From the NCBI GenBank assembly GCA_017471125.1, contig JAFUWR010000218.1:1-15801 (forward strand): 15,801 bases of DNA. Direction: 5' to 3'. The notes below the pieces were generated by a model. The model was given only the letters and a program-made list of their open reading frames with translations, was not told where the DNA came from and did not search any database. The DNA is from Clostridia bacterium. Its GTDB lineage: Bacteria > Bacillota > Clostridia > Christensenellales > Aristaeellaceae. Shown here one piece after another: positions 1 to 5,454 of this stretch. Position numbers and translations under genes: made by a program. Each line of letters begins with the position of its first letter. The first letter of the stretch is position 1.

Positions 1-395
1 GCCATGCAGTCCGCGAGGGTGGTCTGCCTGAGCTGCTGCTCCGCCTTCTCCTCGATCTCGCGAAAGGTTTCCGTCAGCACCGGACGGATATGCCGTCCGA
101 CGATACATGCGTCGTTGGGATTCTGGTGCAGGTCGAATACGTGGACCTCGTCCGATCCATTGATGGCCTGATAAATCGTATACAGGGAGAGCGCCTCCGG
201 GGGGATCAACAGCGAAAAGCCGTGAATCCCCTGGCGGCTGTCGAGGATGCCCCGCTTCTTCAACAAGCCCGTGACCTTGCGGATGTAGCTCGGGTTGCTG
301 CCGACGCTGTTGGCGATCATCTCCGAGGTCAGGGGCTGCTCCGACCCCGCGATCAGGATCAGTATGTGGATGGCGGATGAAAACCGTGTGTCCAT
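1..395 (-). CDS. Rrf2 family transcriptional regulator (3' end cut by window edge)
   Basis: The reverse-strand translation begins MDTRFSSAIHILILIAGSEQ and runs through a winged helix-turn-helix in the order TSEMIANSVGSNPSYIRKVTGLLKKRGIL. That helix arrangement and the following beta-wing are typical of Rrf2/YwnA-type repressors. No Cys cluster of the IscR/NsrR kind is visible in the part present, so an iron-sulfur sensor is not indicated. The C-terminus lies outside the window. Two adjacent ATG codons exist (398 and 395). The perfect AGGAGG (401-406) sits 5 nt from the second, so I chose 395; the first would overlap the upstream stop as ATGA. The gene is coupled to the nitroreductase just upstream, and an Rrf2 regulator beside an oxidoreductase suggests local redox control (inference). 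The upstream gene is truncated, so the native promoter of the pair is probably lost. Confidence 0.85.
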   Translation of the reverse strand, partial: MDTRFSSAIHILILIAGSEQPLTSEMIANSVGSNPSYIRKVTGLLKKRGILDSRQGIHGFSLLIPPEALSLYTIYQAINGSDEVHVFDLHQNPNDACIVGRHIRPVLTETFREIEEKAEQQLRQTTLADCM

Positions 396-1003
396 CATGC
401 CCTCCTGAAGGTGACGATATAATGCGTGTTCTCCGGCGCGGGGATGCCCGGATCGGAGAAGCCGTAGGTGCCCTTGACGCCTTCCTCTTCCAGAGTCATG
501 TCGAAGTGCGCCAGCGCGATGCCCACATCCACCTTCTGGATGTCCCCCAAGGGGCTGTCCTTCATGCTCTTGGCCTCATAGAAGTGGACGCTGTCGCCGT
601 CCACCACGGCGCGCCAGGGCTGAGCATTGCCGGCAGACGGCGCCCAGCGCGCCATCTCCAGCGCCTTCGCATAGGGATCTGCCTGCGGAAGCGGTTGACT
701 AAAATCACCCTCAAAGAAAAGCTGGTCAAAGGGCTTGCGGTCGTCCGCCTTCAGGCCCTTCCGCATCAGGCTCTCCCGGATCGACTTCTTTTCCGCGGGA
801 TAGCCGACGGGGCTTGCCACGGGCATGACCTCCCCGTCCTTCAACGCCATCGCCTTTTCAAAAGCGGCGCGGCTCAGGGACGCGGCCAACATCACGGTCC
901 CGATCCCGCGGGACTGCGCATACAGACAGACCTTCTCGAAGCTGTACCCATAGGCGATCTCAAAGTTCGGGACCTTCCCGACCTTTGCCGCAAGGTACCC
1001 CAA
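395..1003 (-). pseudogene. TM1586-type nitroreductase, N-terminally truncated
   Basis: About 200 residues match the C-terminal three quarters of the putative TM nitroreductase family (FMN-dependent oxidoreductases). The recognisable parts are YGYSFEKVCLYAQSRGIGTV, which is the internal repeat of the fold, and the hallmark MARWAPSAGNAQPWRAVV about 115 residues in, followed by KVDVGIALAHFDMTLEE. Family members are usually about 250 residues, so roughly the first 50-70 are missing. The apparent start at 1003 is only a TTG at the breakpoint, with no ribosome binding site, and the open frame runs on into transposase-derived sequence. The stop (395-397) overlaps the start region of the Rrf2 gene, showing an original operon. 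FMN contacts made by the N-terminus would be absent, so the product is probably non-functional. The remaining reading frame is intact, which suggests the break is recent. Confidence 0.8.
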
Positions 1004-1206
1004 CAGATAACGCCACCATGGAGGCCATTAACGGGTGGATCAAGGCGGAGCTGTTTACCGATTTCCATGTGACCGGTGAGCGGGACGTCTCTGCCGAAGT
1101 GGATGAGTGCATCGCTTTCTTCAATGAACAGCGGCCGGCGTACTCATTGAACTATCTTACGCCCCGGCAGTACCGGGAACGTTACGGACCAACGGCGAAT
1201 TGCTGA
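992..1206 (+). pseudogene. IS3-family transposase OrfB, C-terminal fragment
   Basis: The frame reads GTPTDNATMEAINGWIKAEL and ends PAYSLNYLTPRQYRERYGPTANC. This is the end of an IS3-family rve integrase domain: the DNAxxE segment carries the third catalytic acid of the DDE triad, and the FNxxRPHxxLxYLTPxxYRxxY-like tail is diagnostic. About 70 residues remain of a domain that normally has about 280 in OrfB, so both catalytic Asp residues are gone. The fragment begins at or near 992-1003, exactly where the nitroreductase homology on the other strand stops, so the two truncations share one breakpoint. The sequence AAGGTACCCC at the join could be read in either gene, so the exact base cannot be fixed. 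Confidence 0.8.
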
Positions 1207-1274
1207 AAGATTCTGAGCCAGAGGAATCTTCCCCCCCAGCTGCCGCCTGCACAGCCACCGCCGGAGGCGGCTTG

Positions 1275-1398
1275 TCCTTGACAGGTTCTTGAGAAACGAT
1301 ATACTGGCATGCCCGACGGCTATACTGAACTGAGTTTGCTGATGAGTTCCTCGCCGTCGGTACTCTTCCCTAATCGTTTCTCAAGGTCCTGTCAAGGA
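1275..1398. repeat. 124-bp nested inverted repeat (MITE-like or long hairpin)
   Basis: Arms of 26 bp at 1275-1300 and 1373-1398 are inverted copies with 24 of 26 matches (TCCTTGACAGG..CTTGAGAAACGAT). Inside, after a symmetric 12-nt unpaired stretch on each side, CCGACGGC (1313-1320) pairs perfectly with GCCGTCGG (1353-1360). A further GAACT/AGTTC pair (1327-1331, 1345-1349) closes the centre. The outermost bases TCCTTGACA and TGTCAAGGA begin with TG and end with CA in the way IS3-family termini do. Possible readings are a small non-autonomous element, two facing IS ends, or a structured RNA. No protein frame explains it. Confidence 0.7.
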
Positions 1399-1580
1399 TG
1401 GCGTCGATTGGAGTGATTCCCCATCTTATCCCCACCAATATTTAACGCACCTCGGTGTCCAGTATTTGTTGACTAGTACACAGAGCCGTCAGGATTTGAA
1501 CCTCCTTCATCAATTATTTAAATCATAATAGTGCCTCCCCAAAATCACTTATCGGAGTTTTTCGACAAATATATCTAACT

Positions 1581-1607
1581 GTGACGACCGTGACAACCGT
1601 GACAACC
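1581..1607 (+). repeat. Three tandem 9-bp iterons GTGAC(G/A)ACC
   Basis: GTGACGACC, GTGACAACC and GTGACAACC follow each other without spacer. Further copies lie nearby: an inverted 8-of-9 copy at 1634-1642, an inverted exact copy at 1974-1982 and a direct exact copy at 2037-2045. Such clustered short repeats are typical of binding sites for a replication, partition or recombination protein; which protein is unknown. Confidence 0.7.
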
Positions 1608-1645
1608 TATACGATACCTCTGTAAGCTGGCACGGTTGTCTCTAT

Positions 1646-1970
1646 CATGGCCGTTTATCGGCCATGCTGTGAGCGGAGCGAACCAATAAGGAGTACCTGC
1701 TTGCAGGCGCGACTTTCGAGGGTATGGGGAGCGAAATCCCCATCAAGATTGCCACTTGAACAGATTGCGAACGCAATTTGTTTAACGTGGCGTATCTTGC
1801 CCTGGGCGGGAAAACGTCCAGCAAGATGTCGCGCAGGAAATTGCCCACGGGGCAAATTTTGTCTTGCGCGGAGAATCTTGCTCTGGACAAAACCGCCCAG
1901 CAAGTTTCCGCAAACAAAACGCCGTGGAGCAATTTTTGTTTTACGCGGAGAAACTTGCTTTCGCAAAACG
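1646..1970. repeat. Array of hairpins with about 78-bp tandem units
   Basis: The stretch opens with perfect hairpins CATGGCCG-tttat-CGGCCATG (1646-1666), ATGGGGA-gcgaaa-TCCCCAT (1724-1743) and ATTGCG-aa-CGCAAT (1764-1777). From 1773 a unit beginning GCAA(A/T)TTT..GTTT and containing TCTTGC or ACTTGC restarts at 1852 and 1929, giving about two and a half copies with 79 and 77 bp spacing. Within units, ATCTTGC (1794-1800) pairs with GCAAGAT (1821-1827), and CTTGC (1877-1881) pairs with GCAAG (1900-1904). Neighbouring units can also pair with each other, for example TTGCCC with GGGCAA around 1840-1856. The spacing is not a multiple of three throughout, which argues against coding. Confidence 0.65.
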
Positions 1971-1973
1971 GAA

Positions 1974-2045
1974 GGTTGTCACGCTATACAGGCCTTCAGA
2001 TAGCAATAAAGCCCTCCTTGAAGAGCCCGGAAAAACGTGACAACC
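1974..2045. repeat. Inverted pair of the GTGACAACC motif
   Basis: GGTTGTCAC at 1974-1982 and GTGACAACC at 2037-2045 are exact inverted copies of the 9-mer seen in tandem at 1581-1607. They close off the right side of the hairpin array, while the tandem set closes its left side. Confidence 0.65.
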
Positions 2046-2100
2046 ATCTGCTTTATCCCATTTCCCGGTATAAACCCGTCCTATTTCCTGTCAGGCAGAT

Positions 2101-2227
2101 AGTATTAAAAGTGATACTACAGAAGTACTACTCAGGGATGACTGTGATACTACTGTGGCTGGCCTACATGAACGGGTAGTACTACTCATATAGAGATTCG
2201 TACTAAAATCAGTATCAGATTGATACT
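2101..2227. repeat. Cluster of GTGATACTAC and AGTACTACTCA repeats
   Basis: GTGATACTAC occurs at 2111-2120 and 2144-2153. AGTACTACTCA occurs at 2124-2134 and 2178-2188. AGTATCA-gat-TGATACT (2211-2227) is a perfect 7-bp inverted repeat touching the stop codon of the SLOG gene. All share a TACT/AGTA core, so a single DNA-binding protein could recognise them. The final dyad lacks a T-run and is a poor terminator. Confidence 0.55.
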
Positions 2228-2678
2228 ATATGCACGCAAGGTTTTCCACATGAATCAGCCCTTCGGCTTCCCTGTGTCGGGCGTATTCCACCAGCTTCCG
2301 TGTGTTGCCAATCCTGCCGGCATCGTAGGCGATCAGGTAATCGCTGTGGCGGACCATGTATTGATTCGCTCGGACAATGGCAACCCTTCTTGGAGTATGC
2401 TCCAGCCCATCGGGATAAAGGGAACCGTCAAAGCCACTTGGCAGTTCTAAGGGTTTGATAGGATCATAATATGGCAGCAGGAGCGTCAGCCTGATCTCAG
2501 GATGGCGCTTTTTTGCTTCCCCGACCGTCTGCGCCGCAAGGGTGTCAAAGCTGTCGTATCGCCCGACGACGAATTCAGTTACGCTGTATGCGGTGATATG
2601 CCGCTCAACCGTTTCCCGTAGTTTGGGAAGGATTGAAGCCGGTGCGTCTCTATGTCCGATGAAAAAACATATACTCAT
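2226..2678 (-). CDS. SLOG family protein (LOG/DprA-like Rossmann fold)
   Basis: A 150-residue protein starting MSICFFIGHRDAP. The FIGHR start, the motif VGRYDSFDTLAAQTV around residues 38-52, LTLLLPYY near 65-72, and the C-terminal SDYLIAYDAGRIGNTRKLVEYA mark the small stand-alone SLOG proteins common in Clostridia. The fold binds nucleotides or nucleotide-derived ligands, and SLOG domains have been proposed as ligand sensors in conflict systems (family knowledge); no enzymatic activity can be assigned. The length is normal and the frame intact. The ATG at 2678 follows a GAGAGGAT-type ribosome binding site. The gene is divergent from an XRE repressor, and its promoter lies inside a large dyad, so it is probably repressed by that neighbour (inference). 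Confidence 0.82.
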   Translation of the reverse strand: MSICFFIGHRDAPASILPKLRETVERHITAYSVTEFVVGRYDSFDTLAAQTVGEAKKRHPEIRLTLLLPYYDPIKPLELPSGFDGSLYPDGLEHTPRRVAIVRANQYMVRHSDYLIAYDAGRIGNTRKLVEYARHREAEGLIHVENLACI

Positions 2679-2698
2679 ACACTATATCCTCTCTTAGT

Positions 2699-2739
2699 AT
2701 AATATCGCGTATTGTTGATATTAGTCAACATTACGCGAT
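2699..2739 (-). promoter_or_regulatory. SLOG promoter overlapped by a large dyad operator
   Basis: On the reverse strand a -35 TTGACT (2723-2728) and -10 TATTAT (2699-2704) are 18 bp apart. Across them lies an inverted repeat, ATCGCGTATTGTTGA (2704-2718) against TCAACATTACGCGAT (2725-2739), with 14 of 15 matches and a 6-bp spacer. A protein bound here would block the promoter. The XRE protein encoded next door is the natural candidate. Confidence 0.7.
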
Positions 2740-2761
2740 TATATTATTCGCCTGTTGAGGA

Positions 2762-2767
2762 TATAAT
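2762..2767 (+). promoter_or_regulatory. Candidate -10 box for the XRE regulator gene
   Basis: A consensus TATAAT lies 28 bp before the XRE start codon. The -35 position falls in the A/T-rich sequence at 2739-2744, at the right edge of the dyad operator, and matches the consensus poorly. That would suit an autoregulated promoter. GAGGTGA (2785-2791) serves as ribosome binding site. Confidence 0.5.
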
Positions 2768-2795
2768 TTAACAAAACGGTATGTGAGGTGAGCGG

Positions 2796-3128
2796 ATGTC
2801 AAAAAATGAACAAGGCTTACTTGAAGTAGGCCAGCGCATTATTGAGCGCCGCAAGAGCCTGGGCCTCACACAGGAAGCATTGGCTGAAAAAGCTGATGTG
2901 ACCACACAGTTTGTTTCATACGCTGAATCTGGCAAACGAGCTATGCGTCCGGAGAATCTGCTCAAGCTATCTGTCGCTTTGGGCGTGAGTGCGGATTACT
3001 TGCTTACTGGCGAAATCATTGATAAAGACCTGCTTATACTTTCAGAAAAGCTCCGTTCTCTGACGCCATCACAGCTACGGATTGTTGAAGAAATCATAGA
3101 TAATTGCATTTCCCTTGTGAACTGCTGA
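2796..3128 (+). CDS. XRE/Cro-C1 family helix-turn-helix repressor
   Basis: A 110-residue protein whose first 70 residues form a Cro/C1-type HTH. VGQRIIERRKSLGLTQEALA carries helices 1-2, DVTTQFVSYAESGKRAMRPE the recognition helix and its cap, and LLKLSVALGVSADYLLTGE the closing helices. The C-terminal 40 residues (DLLILSEKLRSLTPSQLRIVEEI) are a short helical tail that may mediate dimerisation. There is no peptidase or ligand domain, so induction would need an external partner. The ATG at 2796 follows GAGGTGA with a 4-nt gap. It is divergent from the SLOG gene across a 14-of-15 dyad, so it most likely represses SLOG and itself (inference). tnpV follows in the same direction but has its own promoter. 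Confidence 0.88.
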   Translation: MSKNEQGLLEVGQRIIERRKSLGLTQEALAEKADVTTQFVSYAESGKRAMRPENLLKLSVALGVSADYLLTGEIIDKDLLILSEKLRSLTPSQLRIVEEIIDNCISLVNC

Positions 3129-3153
3129 CGCTTTAATATTTCGTCCAAAGCAC

Positions 3154-3202
3154 TTGACAATTCCCTCTCGGCTCTGTATAATCGCTTTACCACGCTAAAG
3201 CG
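3154..3202 (+). promoter_or_regulatory. Consensus sigma-A promoter of tnpV with CGCTTTA operator
   Basis: TTGACA (3154-3159) and TATAAT (3177-3182) are separated by exactly 17 bp, a full consensus promoter. Directly after the -10 box lies the inverted repeat CGCTTTA-ccacgc-TAAAGCG (3183-3202). Another direct CGCTTTA sits just upstream of the -35 at 3129-3135. This arrangement suggests a strong promoter held down by a repressor. Confidence 0.8.
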
Positions 3203-3225
3203 CACAGTTAAAGGAGGGAAATGTC

Positions 3226-3570
3226 ATGGAAATCACCTACACCCGCAAAGGCGACTATCTCTACCCCAATCTCGCACTCGACCCGGCAGACCAGGTGGAT
3301 GTCGGAAAGTACGGACGGATGCGGCGACGCTACCTGCGGGAGCATCGCAAGCCCTTGTACTGGAGCCTGTATGTAGAGGGCACCCTGACGAAACACTTGT
3401 TGGAGATCAATGATTCCGCCCAAGTACAGGTGGATCTGACCGTCAAACAGCTGCTCAAGCAGCATCCTGCGCCAGACAGAGATGTGGACTTTCTCGCTTA
3501 TGTCGGCCACATGAACAACCTGACCACCATGGCTGAAGAAGCCGTACTCCGCGATCTGATATACGCCTGA
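3226..3570 (+). CDS. TnpV family transposon-encoded protein
   Basis: A 114-residue protein beginning MEITYTRKGDYLYPNLAL. YGRMRRRYLREHRKPLYWSL (about 31-50), the segment LLEINDSAQVQVDLTVKQLL, and the end YVGHMNNLTTMAEEAVLRDL match the TnpV family first named from the Tn4451/Tn4453 chloramphenicol transposons of Clostridium. Its molecular function is unknown. It is widespread in Firmicutes integrative elements and is a good marker of one. The length is the family norm and the frame is intact. AAGGAGG (3211-3217) lies 8 nt before the ATG at 3226; another ATG at 3221 would be too close. It has its own consensus promoter and is convergent with the parR-like gene across a shared hairpin. Confidence 0.85.
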   Translation: MEITYTRKGDYLYPNLALDPADQVDVGKYGRMRRRYLREHRKPLYWSLYVEGTLTKHLLEINDSAQVQVDLTVKQLLKQHPAPDRDVDFLAYVGHMNNLTTMAEEAVLRDLIYA

Positions 3571-3574
3571 TACG

Positions 3575-3617
3575 AAAAAAGAACGAACCGGGGACGATGC
3601 CGCAACATCGCCCCCGG
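3575..3617 (-). terminator. Intrinsic terminator of the leftward plasmid-type block
   Basis: CCGGGGACGATG (3588-3599) pairs with CATCGCCCCCGG (3606-3617) at 11 of 12 positions around a 6-nt loop. Reading leftward, the stem is followed by TTCGTTC and six T (3580-3575). It lies between the convergent tnpV and parR-like genes and may also slow rightward transcription. Confidence 0.8.
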
Positions 3618-3624
3618 CGTTTGG

Positions 3625-4029
3625 TTAGAATCCGCTCATAAAGTCATCCGCGCTGCTCCAGCCCTCCTCCGGCTCATCCTCTGCAAGCGGTTCCGACTGT
3701 GCGGCTGCCGTCGCTGGAATCGAGGCGACAGGAATCGTCTGAAACAGCCTCATCAACATCGCCATGCTCCCTATAGGCGAATCCTCGATTGCCTTATGAA
3801 TCGTCTCCTCGATCCTTCGCAGGAAAGCCTCTTCCTTCGTCCGTTCAGGATCATCTTCAACGACAATCTGCTCATCCTGCCTGCCGCCGCATTGATTTAC
3901 CGCCGTGATGACCGCCTGCGTGTAGGAGCCGTACCGGTCCCGGCCTTCGCCTTGCAGGTACTCCAGCGCCTGACGATCCTCCTCCCTATCCAAGTTGAAG
4001 CGGATCGTCGTCACAAAAGTGTTGCTCAC
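3625..4029 (-). CDS. ParR-like ribbon-helix-helix DNA-binding protein
   Basis: A 134-residue protein. The N-terminus NTFVTTIRFNLDREEDRQAL followed by EYLQGEGRDRYGSYTQAVITAVN resembles the ParR-type centromere-binding proteins of clostridial plasmids and integrative elements: a beta strand for DNA reading and two helices of a ribbon-helix-helix fold within residues 3-50. The rest is a charged helix (EEAFLRRIEETIHKAI) and an acidic, low-complexity tail ending DDFMSGF, suited to contacting a filament-forming ATPase. The start is GTG at 4029, overlapping the preceding stop as GTGA, so translation is coupled. A ParM partner, expected upstream, is missing; an ATPase fragment is there instead. It could be an orphan partition or regulatory protein. 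It ends before a good terminator. Confidence 0.65.
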   Translation of the reverse strand: MSNTFVTTIRFNLDREEDRQALEYLQGEGRDRYGSYTQAVITAVNQCGGRQDEQIVVEDDPERTKEEAFLRRIEETIHKAIEDSPIGSMAMLMRLFQTIPVASIPATAAAQSEPLAEDEPEEGWSSADDFMSGF

Positions 4030-4595
4030 GCCTGTCCACCCGCTTTGAGCTTTTGCAGAGTATCCACGATGATAAGCCGCGTATCAGGATGATCTTCCAC
4101 GAAGCCTTCCAGCAGGTCGATCAGGCCGTCTCCGAGGCTCGACGCTTCGATACCGAAGTACAGATTCTTCGCCGTCTCCACGCCGAACATCTTGTAGAGC
4201 CGCTTTTGGAGCCGACCAAAATCGTCCTCCAACGCGAGATATAACACGGAACCTCGCTGCACTGGGAAGCCCCACATATCGGTTCCTGTGCTGACGTGAT
4301 ACGCCAGCTGCGCCATGAGGAAGCTCTTGCCCAGCTTCGACGCTCCAGCCAGGATATACGTCCCGGGATACAGCAAGCCGCCGATGATCGGCAGCCTGCT
4401 GGTGTACACCTGGCCGGACAGATCGGTCATGGATACGGTTTTCAGCTTGGATTTCTCTCCTTTGCCTGAATTAACGGTTTGGGTATTGACATCGCCAGCG
4501 CCATCGGCTATACTGGCATTGTGATTGGTGAGTGGCTGCTCTCCCTCTGCTGCAACAGACGGATTCAGAGCAGTCCTTTCCTTTTCATGGATCAT
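4026..4595 (-). CDS. RecA-like AAA ATPase (RepA/AAA_25 type), C-terminally truncated
   Basis: A 189-residue product. Residues 1-60 are a polar leader, then IGGLLYPGTYILAG leads into a Walker A, GASKLGKS (84-91). VLYLALEDDFGRLQKRLYKM follows, typical of RepA-like replicative ATPases and DnaB-like helicases, and Walker B is LIIVD (174-178). Relatives continue for another 100-200 residues with a sensor His/Gln and a C-terminal DNA-binding part. Here the frame ends only 11 residues after Walker B, in KAGGQA. The stop overlaps the GTG of the parR-like gene, a natural-looking junction. I infer an internal deletion that joined the ATPase head to the last codons of whatever gene originally preceded parR. 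ATP hydrolysis is doubtful. The ATG at 4595 overlaps the mobC-like gene by 11 nt. Confidence 0.72.
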   Translation of the reverse strand: MIHEKERTALNPSVAAEGEQPLTNHNASIADGAGDVNTQTVNSGKGEKSKLKTVSMTDLSGQVYTSRLPIIGGLLYPGTYILAGASKLGKSFLMAQLAYHVSTGTDMWGFPVQRGSVLYLALEDDFGRLQKRLYKMFGVETAKNLYFGIEASSLGDGLIDLLEGFVEDHPDTRLIIVDTLQKLKAGGQA

Positions 4596-4857
4596 CTGAT
4601 TCCGCCTTCATGTGATTCATAATGGTAATGATTTGTTCTACTCTATCGAGCAGTTCGTCGTCGAAAAAGAATTTTTCGCTGATTCGCTGGAGTTCCTCGT
4701 GGACGGCCTCCATCTGAATCCGCAGTCCTTTGTAGACACGGGGATTGCCCCGCACGACAACCTCCCGCTGCAACTGGTTTGCCTCCTCAGGCGACATCCG
4801 AAACGCAACCGTCTTGCTCCGCCACCGATTGTGATTGTCCATCGTTTTCGCCGTCAT
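4585..4857 (-). CDS. MobC-like mobilization / ribbon-helix-helix protein
   Basis: A 90-residue protein read from the ATG at 4857, which has AAGGAGG 9 nt upstream; a TTG at 4863 would be too close to it. NRWRSKTVAFRMSPEEANQL looks like the N-terminal strand and first helix of a mobilization-type RHH protein. VVVRGNPRVYKGLRIQMEAV and the C-terminal helix DDELLDRVEQIITIMNHM are the conserved second half in relatives from Firmicutes elements. From memory of the family, about 20 residues (a segment like SGLTKQEYI) normally sit between these parts and appear missing here, which would remove the second RHH helix. Relatives sit beside a relaxase and help nick oriT; no relaxase is present. The gene follows the integrase stop by 2 nt and overlaps the ATPase gene. 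Confidence 0.6.
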   Translation of the reverse strand: MTAKTMDNHNRWRSKTVAFRMSPEEANQLQREVVVRGNPRVYKGLRIQMEAVHEELQRISEKFFFDDELLDRVEQIITIMNHMKAESDDP

Positions 4858-4859
4858 GG

Positions 4860-5118
4860 TCAAAAACCTCCTTCCGCGCGCTTCATTTCCAGCCGCTGCA
4901 CCATGTCCTTCTGCCGGGTCGGGAACAAATGCGCGTACCGATAGGTGATGTCGATACTCTCATGTCCGACACGCTCAGCAATCGCCATTGCCGAGAAGCC
5001 CATGTCGATCAGCAGGCTGATGTGGCTGTGGCGCAGATTGTGGATACGAATCCGGTTCACGCCCGCCGCCTTCGTACCACGGTCCGTCTCATGATATCTC
5101 TTGGACATATCGAAGATG
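4860..5118 (-). pseudogene. Tyrosine recombinase (integrase), C-terminal catalytic fragment
   Basis: The reverse-strand frame gives RIRIHNLRHSHISLLIDMGF, AIAERVGHESIDITYRYAHL and FPTRQKDMVQRLE, then stops at 4860. It contains the HxLRHxH box (catalytic His and Arg), the GHxS box (second His) and the tyrosine nucleophile in RYAHLFP, in the Tn916/ICE integrase style. Full-length relatives have about 380-400 residues; here only about 85 remain, without the arm-binding domain, core-binding domain or first catalytic Arg. Homology fades near 5105-5118. Upstream of that the frame stays open but is not integrase-like, and rightward-coding sequence takes over. The active-site half is intact, but the protein cannot work alone. 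An integrase near the end of guaA matches the known use of that site by island integrases. Confidence 0.75.
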
Positions 5119-5209
5119 GCGCTACAACTATCCCGCCAGCCAGGCCGCTTTGGAGCAGACGGCCCGCGACAAGCGGCGCAAGGAGAGATCAGCCAATTTT
5201 GACGAATAA
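5119..5209 (+). pseudogene. Possible C-terminal remnant of an unrecognised rightward gene
   Basis: On the forward strand the frame ending at the TAA 5207-5209 reads RYNYPASQAALEQTARDKRR followed by KERSANFDE. It has the look of a genuine basic helical C-terminus and the codon choice of the neighbouring element genes. It begins where the integrase homology on the other strand ends, so it may be a piece of a deleted gene. I do not recognise the family. Confidence 0.3.
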
Positions 5210-5235
5210 ACATCCCACAAACCTCCTGAACATAC

Positions 5236-5276
5236 AAAAAGTCCTCTGGAAAACATCTTGTCGTTTTCCAGAGGAC
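5236..5276 (-). terminator. Strong hairpin, leftward intrinsic terminator
   Basis: GTCCTCTGGAAAAC (5241-5254) and GTTTTCCAGAGGAC (5263-5276) form a perfect 14-bp stem with an 8-nt loop. Read leftward it is followed by TTTTTG (5240-5235). It would stop transcripts coming from the guaA side before they reach the integrase remnant. Confidence 0.75.
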
Positions 5277-5454
5277 AACTTTGATACATCCGCTTTGCAG
5301 GGGTTTTTGTCCCGGAGAAAATGATTTTCCAAAAAAAGGGCAATTTCTTTTTCCATTTGTCCTCGTTTTTCAAGTCCAATTTTCACCCCTCTATACTCCA
5401 TTTCCAGACTCTATTTCCCTCCCCCTTCCCCCTGCAACCCCTAACCCCCTCCCG

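Larger units (their letters stand above)
1399..2225. other. Long non-coding structured region
   Basis: About 0.8 kb without a credible gene. Open frames here have no domain, no good ribosome binding site and conflict with the repeat structure. The stretch holds the 9-mer iterons, the hairpin array and the TACTAC repeats listed separately. Between 1399 and 1580 nothing stands out except an A/T-rich tract near 1505-1580. Confidence 0.6.

Noticed and set aside
1404..1421. Reverse-strand CACTCCAATCG resembling the guaA end CACTCAATCG
   Set aside because: It is in inverted orientation with a 1-nt gap and no extended identity, so it does not serve as a direct att repeat.
1485..1510. Reverse-strand GGTTCAAATCC resembling a tRNA T-arm
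   Set aside because: The flanking bases form at most three stem pairs, and no anticodon arm, D-arm or acceptor stem follows; not a tRNA or tRNA-type att site on this evidence.
1645..2003. Overlapping open frames on both strands in the hairpin array
   Set aside because: They follow the repeat structure, conflict with one another and have no ribosome binding site or family.
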